A stretch of DNA of 64,000 bases from Amycolatopsis dendrobii (GCF_014145675.1 NZ_JACGZW010000007.1:466752-530751), one strand, 5' to 3'. Positions 44,093 to 53,995 are shown, counted from the stretch's first letter. Program-made: numbers and translations. The notes: generated by a model from the letters alone, not told the origin.

Positions 44093-45538
44093 CTACTCGC
44101 CCGAGCCGAGTCCCTCCGCCGCCGCCCACTTCTTCAGCTCGGCGACCGCCTCGTCGTGCTCCAGCGGACCGCGGTCGAGCCGCAGCTCCTTGAGGAACTT
44201 CCACGCCTGCCCGACCTGCGGGCCCGGCGGGAGGCCGAGCAGCCGCATGATCTCGTTGCCGTCGAGATCCGGCCGGACCCGGTCGAGGTCCTCCTGCTCC
44301 TTGATCCGCGCGATCCGGGCCTCGAGATCGTCGTAGGTCGCCTGCAGCGCGGCCGCTTTGCGCTTGTTGCGCGTGGTCGAATCGGCGCGGACGAGCTTGT
44401 GCAGCCGGGTCAGCAGGTCACCGGCGTCGGTGACGTAGCGGCGGACCGCCGAATCGGTCCACTCGCCGCCGCCGTACCCGTGAAACCGCAGGTGGAGGAA
44501 CACGAGCTGGGAGACCTGCTCGACGATCTCCTTCGAATACTTCAGGGCCCGCAAACGTTTGCGGGCCATCCGCGCACCGACCACCTCGTGGTGGTGGAAG
44601 CTCACGCCGCCGCCGGGGGTGAACTCGCGGGTGGCCGGCTTGCCGATGTCGTGCAGCAGCGCGGCCAGCCGCAGCACGAGGTCCGGCTCGCTGGCCGGCT
44701 CGTGCGATTTCTCCAGCGCGATCGCCTGCGCGAGCACGGTCAGCGAATGCTGATAGACGTCCTTGTGCTGGTGATGCTCGTCGATCGCCAGCCGCATGCC
44801 GGGCAGTTCGGGCAGCACCCGGTCGGCCAGCCCGGTGTCGACCAGCAGCTCGAGGCCCGGCCGAGGGTCGGGGGCCAGCATCAGCTTCGACAGCTCGGTC
44901 TGGACCCGCTCGGCGGTGATCCGGTCGATCTCCTCCGACATCGACGTCATCGCCTCGACCACGCGCGGCGCGGCGGTGAAGCCGAGCTGCGCGGAGAACC
45001 GGGCGGCGCGCATCATCCGCAGCGGGTCGTCGGCGAACGACTCCTGCGGCAGCGCCGGGGTGTCGAGCACCTTCAGCCGGAGCGCGTCCATGCCGTCGTG
45101 CGGGTCGATGAACGTCTTCCCGACCAGGTCGATCGCCATCGCGTTGACGGTGAAGTCGCGGCGGAGCAGGTCGCCCTCGATGGTGTCGCCGAAGGTGACC
45201 TCGGGGTTGCGGCCGACGCGGTCGTAGCTGTCCGCGCGGAACGTGGTGATCTCGAGCGTCGTGCCGTTCTTGGTGACGCCGACGGTGCCGAACGCGATGC
45301 CGACGTCCCAGACCGCGTCGCCCCATTCGCTCACGATCTGCAGCACCCGGTCCGGGCGCGCGTCGGTGGTGAAGTCGAGGTCGTTCGACAGCCTGCCGAG
45401 CAGCGCGTCGCGCACGCTGCCGCCGACCAGGTACAAGCTGTGGCCAGCGCGGGCGAAGCGCTCGGCCAGCTCGTCGGCCAACGGGGACACTCGCATCAGT
45501 TCCGTCACCGCGTTCTGCTGGGCGACCAGGTTGTTCAC
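44093..45538 (-). CDS. cca: CCA-adding tRNA nucleotidyltransferase
   Basis: 481 residues from GTG 45538. The class II nucleotidyltransferase motifs are present: YLVGGSVRDALLGR, the catalytic acid pair in NDLDFTTDA, RRDFTVNAMAIDL, the RxxxA region DDPLRMMRAARFSAQLGF, then an HD-type region (LAALLHDIGKPAT, HHHEVVGARMARKRL). It adds or repairs the CCA end of tRNAs. Same place as Mycobacterium Rv3907c. Divergent from the NUDIX gene. Confidence 0.93.
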   Translation of the reverse strand: MNNLVAQQNAVTELMRVSPLADELAERFARAGHSLYLVGGSVRDALLGRLSNDLDFTTDARPDRVLQIVSEWGDAVWDVGIAFGTVGVTKNGTTLEITTFRADSYDRVGRNPEVTFGDTIEGDLLRRDFTVNAMAIDLVGKTFIDPHDGMDALRLKVLDTPALPQESFADDPLRMMRAARFSAQLGFTAAPRVVEAMTSMSEEIDRITAERVQTELSKLMLAPDPRPGLELLVDTGLADRVLPELPGMRLAIDEHHQHKDVYQHSLTVLAQAIALEKSHEPASEPDLVLRLAALLHDIGKPATREFTPGGGVSFHHHEVVGARMARKRLRALKYSKEIVEQVSQLVFLHLRFHGYGGGEWTDSAVRRYVTDAGDLLTRLHKLVRADSTTRNKRKAAALQATYDDLEARIARIKEQEDLDRVRPDLDGNEIMRLLGLPPGPQVGQAWKFLKELRLDRGPLEHDEAVAELKKWAAAEGLGSGE

Positions 45539-45639
45539 TCGAATCCCACCACGAAAATGGCGCCACCACCGCGGACGCCGCCGGACACGGACACGGAGAG
45601 CCAGAGTACCCGGGCGACCGTTTGCTCTAGCATCGCAGC

Positions 45640-46146
45640 ATGTCTGGATCCGCCGGTCGCGCCGGGCCGCCGACGCCGCGCCGGCGGCGACGGCGCCACC
45701 GCGGCAGGCGGCTGACCACCGTCGACGAGACCTCGGCCGGCGGACTGGTCGTCGACCCGGAGCGGGAACGCGCGGTGCTCATCGGGCGGCTCGACCGACA
45801 CGGCAGACTGCTGTGGTCGTTGCCGAAGGGCCACATCGAGGACGGGGAGACGGTGGAGCAGACCGCGGTGCGCGAGGTGAAGGAGGAAACCGGCATCTCC
45901 GCGCGCGTGCTGCACCCGCTGGGCACCATCGACTACTGGTTCGTCGCGCAGCAGCGCCGGGTGCACAAGACCGTGCACCATTTCCTGCTCGAAGCCACCG
46001 GAGGCGAACTGTCGGACGAGGACGTCGAGGTGACCGAGGTCGCCTGGGTCCCGCTGGCCGAGCTGGAGACCACCCTCGCCTACGCGGACGAGCGCAAGCT
46101 GGTTCGCGGGGCAGCAGAACTTTTCGCGCCCGACGAGCGCGGCTGA
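45640..46146 (+). CDS. NUDIX hydrolase
   Basis: 168 residues from ATG 45640. The Nudix box is complete (GHIEDGETVEQTAVREVKEE followed by TGI), so the magnesium site is intact. The N-terminus is strongly basic (RRRRRRHRGRR). A TAGCAT element 10 bases before the ATG suggests a short or leaderless mRNA. Substrate is likely a nucleoside diphosphate derivative or oxidised nucleotide, but this cannot be told from sequence. Confidence 0.9.
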   Translation: MSGSAGRAGPPTPRRRRRRHRGRRLTTVDETSAGGLVVDPERERAVLIGRLDRHGRLLWSLPKGHIEDGETVEQTAVREVKEETGISARVLHPLGTIDYWFVAQQRRVHKTVHHFLLEATGGELSDEDVEVTEVAWVPLAELETTLAYADERKLVRGAAELFAPDERG

Positions 46147-46160
46147 GAGGGAGCACCCGA

Positions 46161-48326
46161 GTGAAGCGGCCCGCCGCCTTCTTGCTGTCTTTGCTGATCG
46201 TCGCCGCCACCGCGTTGTTCGGTGCGCCGGCGGGCGCGCAGGAGAATCCGTCTCCGGAACCGGCCCGGCTGCGGCTTGACCTCGGCCAGCTGAACCCGCG
46301 CGTGATCACCAGCTCGGACCAGGCGATCACGGTGACCGGGACGGTGACCAACACCGGCTCCCGGCGAATCATGAAGCCGATGGCCCGGCTGCAGATCGGC
46401 GAACGTCTCGCCAGCCCGCGCGCGATGGATTCGGTGCTCGCCGGGAACCCGGTGCAGGACTCCCCGCTCACCGACTTCACCTCGCTCGCCGAGGAGCTGG
46501 AGCCGGGCCAGAGCGCGCGGATGGAGATCACGGTGCCGCTCACCGGGCCGCGCGGCGCGGCGCTCCGGCCGGGCGTGTATCCGCTGCTGGTGAACGTGAA
46601 CGGCACCCCGGAGTACGGCGGCCCGGCCCGGCTCGCCGCGGTGAGCTTGCTCATGCCGGTGCTGTCGACGCCGGGCCACGCGAGCAACCAGGCGACGCAG
46701 CGGCATTCGAAACTGGCCGTGTTGTGGCCGATCACCGACAGCGCCCCGCACGTACAGTCCGCCCCGTTCGGCGTGCCGATGACGCTCACCGACGACGCGC
46801 TCGCCGACGAGCTGAGCCCGGGCGGACGGCTGTATTCCCTGGTCTCGGCGGCACGAGCGGCGCAGGAGACGAATCCGAAGATCGGCGGCTCGCTGTGTTT
46901 CGCCCTCGATCCGGACCTGCTGCGCACCGTGGACTCGATGCGGAACGGCTACCGGGTCAGCGGCGGGGCGGCGGGCAAGGGCGCGGACGCCGCGTCGAAC
47001 TGGCTGGCCGCGCTGCGTGCGCTGGTCACCGGCCGATGCGTGATCCCGCTCCCGTTCGCCGACGCAGACCTCACCACGCTGGGCAAGATCCGCGGTGCCG
47101 ACGGCAACCCCGACGCCGGCCTCATGACCACGGCGCTGAACGGCACCGCGACGATCCGCGAGGTGCTCGGCGTCGAGTCGAAGAGCGGCGTGCTGTGGCC
47201 GGGCGGGACGCCGGACGACAAAGCGCTGTCGGCGATTTCGTCGGGCGGCTTCCAGACCGTGCTCACCGACAGCGGCAAGCTGCGGGCAGGCGGTGACGAC
47301 GAGACCGTGACCGGCGCGGCGACGCTGTCCGACGGCCTGCGCGCGCAGCCGACCAACTCGATGGCCACCGCCGGTCTCGCCGGATTCGCGCCGAGCCCGC
47401 AGACGCCGACCACCTACAGCGGAGCGTCGCAGCGCGCGGTCTCCACGCAGAACGGTCTCGCCGCGGTCGCCTTCGAAGCGGGGCTCGGCCGCACCGAAGG
47501 AGCCAACGGCGGGCCGCTGCTCGTCGCCCCGCCGCGGCGCTGGGACGCCACCACCGAAGAGCTGAACGCCTTCCTGTCCGGGCTCGGCAAGCTCACCACC
47601 GCGGGCGTGACGGCCGGTTCGACGCTCGACGACTTGCTGGGGAGCGCGCCGGAAGGCAGCGCTTCGCTGGCCGCGGACACCCGCTCGGACGGCGGCGCGG
47701 CGGTCGCCAGCCAGCTGTCCAGCCTCGACCAGGACTCCACCGGCCTGCTGTCCGCGATGCAGATCGACCCGAGGAACCGGGTCGAGCCGAAGGCGATCGT
47801 CGGGCCGGTGCGCGACGCGCTGGTCCGCGGCAGCTCGACCGCGTTCGGCCCATCGGCGGCGGTGGCGTCCGCCTCGGCGAACGCGACCGCGGAGCTCGCC
47901 GCGATCCGTGACCAGGTGACCGTCGAACAGCCGAAGCAAACGTTTGCGCTCGCGTCCGGGTCGTCGCCGCTGCCGGTGTACGTGCACAACGACCTGCCGG
48001 TCGGCGTCACCGCGCAGATCGTGCTCCGGAACAACATGGGCGTCCGGCCGGAGCAAGCGGACAAGAACCTGCTCTTCCCGGCGAAGGGCGGGCAGACCAG
48101 GTACGTGCAGATCGAGGCGCTGCGGGCCGGTCGCCTGTCGGTCGATGTGTCGTTGACCACCCCATCGGGCACTGATCTCGGCGCGACCGCGCGGTTCGAG
48201 CTGACTTCCACCGAATACGGCCCGATCACCATCATCGTCACCGTCGTCGCTGGTTGCGCACTGCTCCTGCTGGCGTCGCGGCGGATCTACCGGCGGATCA
48301 AGGAAAGCCGCGGCGGCACGCCCTGA
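46161..48326 (+). CDS. DUF6049 family secreted membrane protein
   Basis: 721 residues from GTG 46161 after GAGAGGGAG. A signal peptide (VKRPAAFLLSLLIVAATALF) precedes a large external domain with an Ig-like part (TGTVTNTGSRRIMKPMARL) and ends in a C-terminal transmembrane helix (ITIIVTVVAGCALLLLASRR) plus a short basic tail. The family is conserved between the CCA/NUDIX genes and murJ in actinobacteria (Mycobacterium Rv3909 position), implying a role in peptidoglycan lipid II transport or envelope assembly; no direct function is known. Confidence 0.85.
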   Translation: MKRPAAFLLSLLIVAATALFGAPAGAQENPSPEPARLRLDLGQLNPRVITSSDQAITVTGTVTNTGSRRIMKPMARLQIGERLASPRAMDSVLAGNPVQDSPLTDFTSLAEELEPGQSARMEITVPLTGPRGAALRPGVYPLLVNVNGTPEYGGPARLAAVSLLMPVLSTPGHASNQATQRHSKLAVLWPITDSAPHVQSAPFGVPMTLTDDALADELSPGGRLYSLVSAARAAQETNPKIGGSLCFALDPDLLRTVDSMRNGYRVSGGAAGKGADAASNWLAALRALVTGRCVIPLPFADADLTTLGKIRGADGNPDAGLMTTALNGTATIREVLGVESKSGVLWPGGTPDDKALSAISSGGFQTVLTDSGKLRAGGDDETVTGAATLSDGLRAQPTNSMATAGLAGFAPSPQTPTTYSGASQRAVSTQNGLAAVAFEAGLGRTEGANGGPLLVAPPRRWDATTEELNAFLSGLGKLTTAGVTAGSTLDDLLGSAPEGSASLAADTRSDGGAAVASQLSSLDQDSTGLLSAMQIDPRNRVEPKAIVGPVRDALVRGSSTAFGPSAAVASASANATAELAAIRDQVTVEQPKQTFALASGSSPLPVYVHNDLPVGVTAQIVLRNNMGVRPEQADKNLLFPAKGGQTRYVQIEALRAGRLSVDVSLTTPSGTDLGATARFELTSTEYGPITIIVTVVAGCALLLLASRRIYRRIKESRGGTP

Positions 48327-48342
48327 CAGCCGAAGGGGCCGG

Positions 48343-50772
48343 GTGCTCGCGCCCGTTCCCGATTACCCTGGGTCGGCGCTGCCACAATGGCAGGGAACCA
48401 GGGGACCGCCGAGGATTGGGCACGCGTTGGACAAAGAGCCGGGTCAACCACCCGAGCGTGCGGGGCGTCCTCGGCGGGACGGCGCGGCGCCGAGGAGGAG
48501 CGACCAGCCTCGCCGCGCGGTGCGGGACGCCCGTCGCCAGCCGCCCCCTCCGCCGCCGCCCGCCGAGCGCAGGCAGCCGCCCAACGGCACCCGCCGGATG
48601 CCGTTGCCCGACGAACGTCCGCCCGCCGACCGAGCCCAGCCGCGCCGGATCGACCCGCGCGGCGGCGACCCCCGGGAACCCCGCGACCCTCGAGACCGCG
48701 CGCCGCGCCGAGTCCCGCCGCCTCCTCCGAACGGTCAGCGTCCGGCTCCGACGAGGGCCGCCATGCCGCCGGTGCGCAGGCCGCCCCCACCGAGGCAGTC
48801 CGGGCCGCCGTCCGGCCCGCAGCAACTCCCGCCGTCCGGTCCGCAGCCGATCCCGCCGAACCAGCCGCCGAACCGCGGCCAGCTTCCGCAGCCGACGCCG
48901 CCGCCCGCGAACGTGCCGGGACCGCAGCCGCCGGTGCACCGCGGCCGAGGCCCGCGTCCCGGCACGCCGATCCGGCCGTGGCAGGAAGAGGCGATGCGGG
49001 ACCCGGACGCCACCCGGTTCATCCCGCGCACCGCGGGCGTCCCGCTCGCGGCCCCCTCGCGCTGGCCCACCGCCGACCCGGACGTGCTGCGCCCGTACGA
49101 CGCGCTGGCCACCCAGGTCATGCCGCGGATCAAGGACGCGCCGCTCGCACGTCCGGCCGAGGCTCCCGAGCAGCCGAAGGACGAGGGTCCTTCGGTCGCC
49201 AAGGCGTCCGGCCGGATGGCGATCGCGTCGCTGATCAGCCGGATCACCGGGTTCCTGTGGAAGGTGCTGCTGGTCGCGGCGATCGGTTCCGGAGTCGCGA
49301 CCGACTCGTTCAACGTCGCGAACACGATGCCGAACATCATCTTCGAACTGCTGCTCGGCGGTGTGCTCACCAGTGTGGTGGTGCCGCTGCTGGTGCGTTC
49401 GCAGGACGACCCTGACCACGGCCAGGCCTACGCGCAACGGCTGCTGACCACCGGTGTCACCGTGCTGTTCATCGGCACCGTGATCGCCGTGATCGCAGCA
49501 CCGGCGTTCACCTCGCTGTACATCGATTCGTCCGGGCAGGCGAGCGCCGGCCTGACCACGGCGTTCGCCTACCTGCTACTGCCGGAGATCTTTTTCTACG
49601 GCGTGTTCGCGCTGGTCTCGGCGATGCTGAACGCCAAGCACGTGTTCGGGCCGACTGCCTGGGCCCCGGTGATCAACAACCTGGTGGTCATCTTCACCAT
49701 CCTCGTGGTGTGGCTGATGCCCGGATCGATCGACACCGGCAATCCGTCGATCACCGACCCGAAGGTGCTCACTCTCGGCCTCGGCGTCACCGGCGGCATC
49801 GCCGCGCAGGCGCTCATGCTGATCCCGCCGCTGCTGCGCTCAGGCTTCCGCCCGCGCTGGCGGTGGGGCCTGGACAGCCGGATGAAGGAGTTCGGCGGCC
49901 TGGCGCTGTGGGTCGTCGGCTACGTCGCGGTCAGCCAGGTCGGTCTCACGATCACCACTCGCGTGCTCACCAAGGGCACCTCGGGCGGCGTCACCGCCTA
50001 CAACTACGCGTGGCTGCTGTTCCAGCTGCCTTACGGCGTCCTCGGCGTCTCGCTGCTGACCGCGATCATGCCGCGGCTGAGCCGCGCCGCCGCCGACGGC
50101 GACGCGAAGAAGCTGGTCAGCGACCTGTCATATGCCTCGCGGATCTCGACGGTGACCCTCGTGCCGATCTCGGCGGTGATGACGATCGTCGGCACCTCGA
50201 TGGGCGTCGCGCTGTTCGCGATGGGCAAGGGCAGGCTCGAGGACGCGGAGCGGATGGGCCAGGCGCTGGCGATCACGGCGTTCGCGCTGCTGCCGTACGC
50301 GCTGGTGATGCTCCAGATGCGGGTGTTCTACGCGATGAAGGACGCCCGCACGCCGACGTTGATCATGATCGTGATGACCGTGGTCAAGGTGCCGCTGCTG
50401 TTCCTGTGCCCGGTGCTGCTGAACCCGGAGAACGTCGTGCTCGGCGTGATGATGGTGAACGCGCTGACCTACGTGATCGGCGCGATGCTCGGCCAGGTGT
50501 GGCTGTGGGTGACACTCGGCAACCTGCGCAGCAAGCGGGTGATCGGGGTGATCCTGTTCACGGTCGTGGCGAGCGTCCTCGGGGTCGGGGCGGCGTGGGT
50601 CGTCGGGCTGATCGTGCCCTCGTCGCTCAGCCCGGTTCCGCACGCCTGGATCAAGCTCATCCTGCAAGGAATCGTCGGGATCGTGGTCTCGTTCGGGGTG
50701 CTCATGGCGCTGAAGGTCGAGGAGCTGAAGCCCGTAACATCGAGATTCACCCGATTGATCAAGCGCGGGTAA
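48343..50772 (+). CDS. murJ: Lipid II flippase MurJ with long N-terminal extension
   Basis: 809 residues from GTG 48343, 16 bases after the previous stop with AAGGGG upstream; a TTG at 48427 is an alternative. The first ~265 residues are very rich in Pro, Arg and Gln and predicted disordered and cytoplasmic. The rest is the 14-helix MVF transporter (MAIASLISRITGFLWKVLLV, NVANTMPNIIFELLLGG, FGPTAWAPVINNL). It moves lipid II across the membrane for wall synthesis. In Mycobacterium the same polypeptide ends in a pseudokinase and an external domain; here these are the next gene. Confidence 0.92.
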   Translation: MLAPVPDYPGSALPQWQGTRGPPRIGHALDKEPGQPPERAGRPRRDGAAPRRSDQPRRAVRDARRQPPPPPPPAERRQPPNGTRRMPLPDERPPADRAQPRRIDPRGGDPREPRDPRDRAPRRVPPPPPNGQRPAPTRAAMPPVRRPPPPRQSGPPSGPQQLPPSGPQPIPPNQPPNRGQLPQPTPPPANVPGPQPPVHRGRGPRPGTPIRPWQEEAMRDPDATRFIPRTAGVPLAAPSRWPTADPDVLRPYDALATQVMPRIKDAPLARPAEAPEQPKDEGPSVAKASGRMAIASLISRITGFLWKVLLVAAIGSGVATDSFNVANTMPNIIFELLLGGVLTSVVVPLLVRSQDDPDHGQAYAQRLLTTGVTVLFIGTVIAVIAAPAFTSLYIDSSGQASAGLTTAFAYLLLPEIFFYGVFALVSAMLNAKHVFGPTAWAPVINNLVVIFTILVVWLMPGSIDTGNPSITDPKVLTLGLGVTGGIAAQALMLIPPLLRSGFRPRWRWGLDSRMKEFGGLALWVVGYVAVSQVGLTITTRVLTKGTSGGVTAYNYAWLLFQLPYGVLGVSLLTAIMPRLSRAAADGDAKKLVSDLSYASRISTVTLVPISAVMTIVGTSMGVALFAMGKGRLEDAERMGQALAITAFALLPYALVMLQMRVFYAMKDARTPTLIMIVMTVVKVPLLFLCPVLLNPENVVLGVMMVNALTYVIGAMLGQVWLWVTLGNLRSKRVIGVILFTVVASVLGVGAAWVVGLIVPSSLSPVPHAWIKLILQGIVGIVVSFGVLMALKVEELKPVTSRFTRLIKRG

Positions 50773-50851
50773 CGATTGATTCACGACTCGCGACGCTTCT
50801 ACGGCTGATGATCCGGGTACCCTCGGTGCCGGGAGCGAAGCGGGAGAGAGC

Positions 50852-52450
50852 GTGGACACGAGACGAAGCGAGCAGGCGGGGGACGCCGCGGGCATTCGCG
50901 CCCGGGGCGGATCGCTCGCGCCCGGACGCGTCGTAGGGGACGGCCGGTATCGCCTGCTTGCCCAGTTCGGGGTAGACGAGCGGGCCGCCGCGCACCTCTG
51001 GCGCGCGCGGGACGGGCAGCTCAAACGGGACGTCGCACTGACACTGCTGGTCGGCGATCCGGCCGATCCGGAAGCGGCGCGGCAGGCGCGGCGCACCCTG
51101 GAACGGGCGGCGCACGCGTCGAAGTTCGGGCACGGCGGCGTCGCCCGGGTGCTGGACGTGCTCAGCCTCGGCAGTGGGGTCACCTCCAGCGAGGGGCTGC
51201 TCGGCGTCGTGGTGGCGGAGTGGACCAAGGGCAGCGACCTGGTGGACCTGGTCGCGCAGCGCCCGGTGGCCCCCGCCGCCGCCGCGCGGATGGTGCAGGC
51301 GCTCGCCGAAGCCGTCGACCACGCCCACCAGAACGGTCTCGTCCTCGGCCTCGACCACCCGCAACGACTGCGGCTCACGCCGGGCGGCGCGCTCAAGCTC
51401 GCCTTCCCCGGCCCGCTGCCGGAAGCCACTCTCCGCGACGACGTCAAGGCGCTCGGCGCGGTTTTGTATCTGCTGCTCACCGGACGCTGGGCGCTGCCCG
51501 GCGGTCCGCCCGCGATCCCCGCGGCCCCGCTCACGCCGCAGGGGCACGTCGTGCCGCCGCGGTCGCTGGTGCCCGCGGTGCCGCCGGAGCTGTCGTCGCT
51601 GGCCGTGCGCACCATCGAGGACGGCGGCAGCGGCGGGATCCGCACCAGTTCGGCCATTCTTCGCGTGCTCGGCCAGGTCGCCGAGCAGGAGGAACGCACC
51701 CAGCTGATCAACGCGGTCGGCAAGGACGAGGCGGCCGCGGAGACCGACGGCACGATCTGGACCACGAAGAAGCCGGTGAAGGACGTCGCTCGACGGCGGA
51801 AGCTGGCCTTCGGCGTCACCGTGCTGGTGGTCGCCACCGTGGTGATCCTCGCGTGGGGCGGGCTGATGCTGATCAACCTGTTCCAGGGTGACGGCAAACC
51901 GACCGGTCCCGCGATCAACGTCGCGGCGCCGCCGAGTTCGGCCCCGGCCAAACCGGGCAACCAGGCCCCGCCGCCGGCGAACCAGCCGCCCGCGGGCCCG
52001 AAGGTCGGCGACCCGGTGGCCCCGAAGTCGGCGACGCTCTACAACCCGGAAGGCTCCGGCGACAACGCGGGCCGGGCGAAGAACACGATCGACGGCGATC
52101 CGGGCACGGTCTGGAAGACCGACCAGTACCAGCAGCAGCTGCCCGCGCTGAAGCCCGGCGTCGGCATCGCGGTCTCGTTCGACAATCCGGTGAACCTCGC
52201 GCAGGTGAAGATCAGCGCGGACAGCCCGGGAACGAAGGTCGAGATCCGGTCGGCGGACAGCAAGAATCCGCAGCTCGACGACACCAAGGTGGTCGGAAGC
52301 GGCGACTTGAACGGACCGGACACCACGATCACCCTCCAGCAGCCGACGCAAAGCCAGTACTTCATCGTCTGGATCACCCAGCTGGGCGACAACGGCGGCA
52401 ACGGCTTCCTGAGCCAGATCGGAGAGCTGAGCTTCCTGCCTGCGGCGTGA
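50852..52450 (+). CDS. Pseudokinase with external discoidin-like domain
   Basis: 532 residues from GTG 50852. Residues 30-280 have the Ser/Thr kinase fold without its catalytic residues: the VAIK lysine is lost (DVALTLLVGD), the HRD loop reads LGLDHPQRLRL, and the DFG motif is KLAFPGP. A transmembrane helix (FGVTVLVVATVVILAWGGLM) follows, then a Pro-rich linker and a C-terminal beta domain (YNPEGSGDNAGRAKNTIDG) like F5/8 type C. It corresponds to the C-terminal half of mycobacterial MviN/Rv3910, where the phosphorylated pseudokinase recruits FhaA. Here it is separate from murJ. Confidence 0.85.
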   Translation: MDTRRSEQAGDAAGIRARGGSLAPGRVVGDGRYRLLAQFGVDERAAAHLWRARDGQLKRDVALTLLVGDPADPEAARQARRTLERAAHASKFGHGGVARVLDVLSLGSGVTSSEGLLGVVVAEWTKGSDLVDLVAQRPVAPAAAARMVQALAEAVDHAHQNGLVLGLDHPQRLRLTPGGALKLAFPGPLPEATLRDDVKALGAVLYLLLTGRWALPGGPPAIPAAPLTPQGHVVPPRSLVPAVPPELSSLAVRTIEDGGSGGIRTSSAILRVLGQVAEQEERTQLINAVGKDEAAAETDGTIWTTKKPVKDVARRRKLAFGVTVLVVATVVILAWGGLMLINLFQGDGKPTGPAINVAAPPSSAPAKPGNQAPPPANQPPAGPKVGDPVAPKSATLYNPEGSGDNAGRAKNTIDGDPGTVWKTDQYQQQLPALKPGVGIAVSFDNPVNLAQVKISADSPGTKVEIRSADSKNPQLDDTKVVGSGDLNGPDTTITLQQPTQSQYFIVWITQLGDNGGNGFLSQIGELSFLPAA

Positions 52451-52468
52451 GCTGCGAGCACGACTCAG

Positions 52469-52474
52469 TAGGCT
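52469..52474 (+). promoter_or_regulatory. -10 element of a leaderless sigM transcript
   Basis: TAGGCT lies seven bases before the GTG start at 52482 and there is no ribosome site between, so the transcript is likely leaderless. Overlaps the space after the pseudokinase stop. Confidence 0.4.
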
Positions 52475-52481
52475 CTGCCGG

Positions 52482-53147
52482 GTGACGGCTGCAGCTCCCA
52501 CGGATGCGGATCTGATCGCGGCGCACGCCGCGGGCGATCCGCATGCGTTCAGTGAACTGGTCCGGCGGCATCGAGACCGCATGTGGGCGGTAGCGCTGCG
52601 CACGCTGCGCGATCCGGAAGAGGCGGCGGACGCGCTGCAGGAGGCGTTCATCTCGGCCTTCCGCGCGGCGGGCAAGTTCCGCGCGGAGTCGCAGGTCACG
52701 ACGTGGCTGCACCGGATCGTGGTGAACGCGTGCCTCGACCGGATCCGGCGAAAGCAGGCCCGGCCGACCGTGCCGCTGCCCGAGACCGGCGAGTACAACG
52801 AACCGGCCGCGCCCGGCGATTCGATGGCGGAGAAGGAAACCAGCCTGCTGGTCCGCAAGGCGCTCGACGAGCTGCCCGAAGACCAGCGCGCGCCGATCCT
52901 GCTCGTCGACGTCGAGGGCTATTCGGTGGCCGAGACCGCGAAGATGCTCGGGATCGCGGAGGGCACGGTCAAGAGCCGGTGCGCGCGCGGGCGGGGAAAA
53001 CTCGCGAAGGTTCTCGGGCATCTGCGGAACCCGGACGGGGGTGGCGACGTCCCAACTAACGAAAGCAAACGCAAGCACGCCACTTCGGAGGGGTCCCGGA
53101 GTGCCGGGCGAGCCCAGCGCTCGCCGGGGAACGGGGAGGGACGATGA
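52482..53147 (+). CDS. sigM: ECF RNA polymerase sigma factor SigM-like
   Basis: 221 residues from GTG 52482. Region 2 (AFSELVRRHRDRMWAVALRT, DALQEAFISAFRAAGKF) and region 4 (ALDELPEDQRAPILLVDVEG, GTVKSRCARGRGKLAKVL) are typical of group 4 sigma factors. It is followed by an anti-sigma gene in ATGA overlap and by trxB/trxA, the arrangement of Mycobacterium sigM-rsmA-trxB2. Its target promoters cannot be defined here. Confidence 0.88.
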   Translation: MTAAAPTDADLIAAHAAGDPHAFSELVRRHRDRMWAVALRTLRDPEEAADALQEAFISAFRAAGKFRAESQVTTWLHRIVVNACLDRIRRKQARPTVPLPETGEYNEPAAPGDSMAEKETSLLVRKALDELPEDQRAPILLVDVEGYSVAETAKMLGIAEGTVKSRCARGRGKLAKVLGHLRNPDGGGDVPTNESKRKHATSEGSRSAGRAQRSPGNGEGR

Positions 53148-53941
53148 CGGACGAGAGCCGGGGGGCAGGCGGAACCATCGGACCGCCCTGGTCTGTCGAC
53201 CTGCTCGCCGACCTCCATGCCGGGGTCCTCGACGACCAGGAGGCGGCCGAACTGTGGCCGCGGGTGAACGCGGATCCGGAGGCGCGCGCGATCATCGAGG
53301 CCCTCGAGGCGACCACCGCCGACCTGTCCGCGCTCGCCGCGGAACCGGCCCCGCCGATGCCCGCCGAGTTCGCGGCCAGGCTCGACGCCGCGCTCGCCGC
53401 GGAGTCGGCGGCCCGGCAGGAGGCGACGTTTCCGGCGGCCGCACCGGAGGCCGCTGAGCAGCCGGTCGCGCCGGTGGTGGACCTGTCGGCGGCGCGGAAA
53501 CGGCGGAACCGGCAGCTCGGCTGGGGCGCGGGGATCCTGACCGCCGCCGCGGCCGCCGCGGTAGCGATCACGCTGACTGTTCCCGGTGCGACCAAGACGG
53601 ACACGTCCGGCGTCGCCGCGCCCGCGCCGTCCGCGGTCGGCGGTCCGACCGTCGGCAGCGACGGCAGCGGTGCGGAAGCGCTGCTGGGCGGGGGTCTCGG
53701 CGTGCGGAACTACGGCCCGTTGCAGGACTCGAAACGCTTCGACGCGTGCGTCGCCGCGGCCGGCATGGACCCGGCGGTGCGGCCGGAAGGCGTGCGGCCG
53801 GTGACCGTCGAGGGCAAGCCGGGCGTGGTGGCGATTTACACCACCGGCAAGCTCGCGCAGTTCCGGCTGGTCGCGTTCGGCGCGGACTGCGGGCCGGGGA
53901 ACCCGGACAAGCTGTTCGACAAGGTGGTCGGCAAGAAGTAG
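53144..53941 (+). CDS. Membrane anti-sigma factor for SigM
   Basis: 265 residues, ATG 53144 overlapping the sigma stop by four bases. The cytoplasmic N-terminal part (SVDLLADLHAGVLDDQEAAE) has the anti-sigma helical pattern, without a HXXXCXXC zinc motif. One transmembrane helix (LGWGAGILTAAAAAAVAITL) is followed by an external domain with two cysteines (DACVAAAGM, GADCGPGN). It should hold SigM at the membrane until a signal is sensed outside; proteolytic release is inferred from related systems. Confidence 0.85.
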   Translation: MTDESRGAGGTIGPPWSVDLLADLHAGVLDDQEAAELWPRVNADPEARAIIEALEATTADLSALAAEPAPPMPAEFAARLDAALAAESAARQEATFPAAAPEAAEQPVAPVVDLSAARKRRNRQLGWGAGILTAAAAAAVAITLTVPGATKTDTSGVAAPAPSAVGGPTVGSDGSGAEALLGGGLGVRNYGPLQDSKRFDACVAAAGMDPAVRPEGVRPVTVEGKPGVVAIYTTGKLAQFRLVAFGADCGPGNPDKLFDKVVGKK

Positions 53942-53968
53942 CGCCTGGACGTAGCGGGCGTCACCGCC

Positions 53969-53995
53969 GGGAACACCTCCACCTACGATCGTGTT
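53969..53995 (+). promoter_or_regulatory. SigR/SigH-type promoter of trxB
   Basis: GGGAAC at 53969-53974 and GTT at 53993-53995 with 18 bases between, matching the GGAA(T/C)-N18-GTT form used by the disulfide-stress sigma factors SigR (Streptomyces) and SigH (Mycobacterium). It lies 41 bases before the trxB start. Confidence 0.55.
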
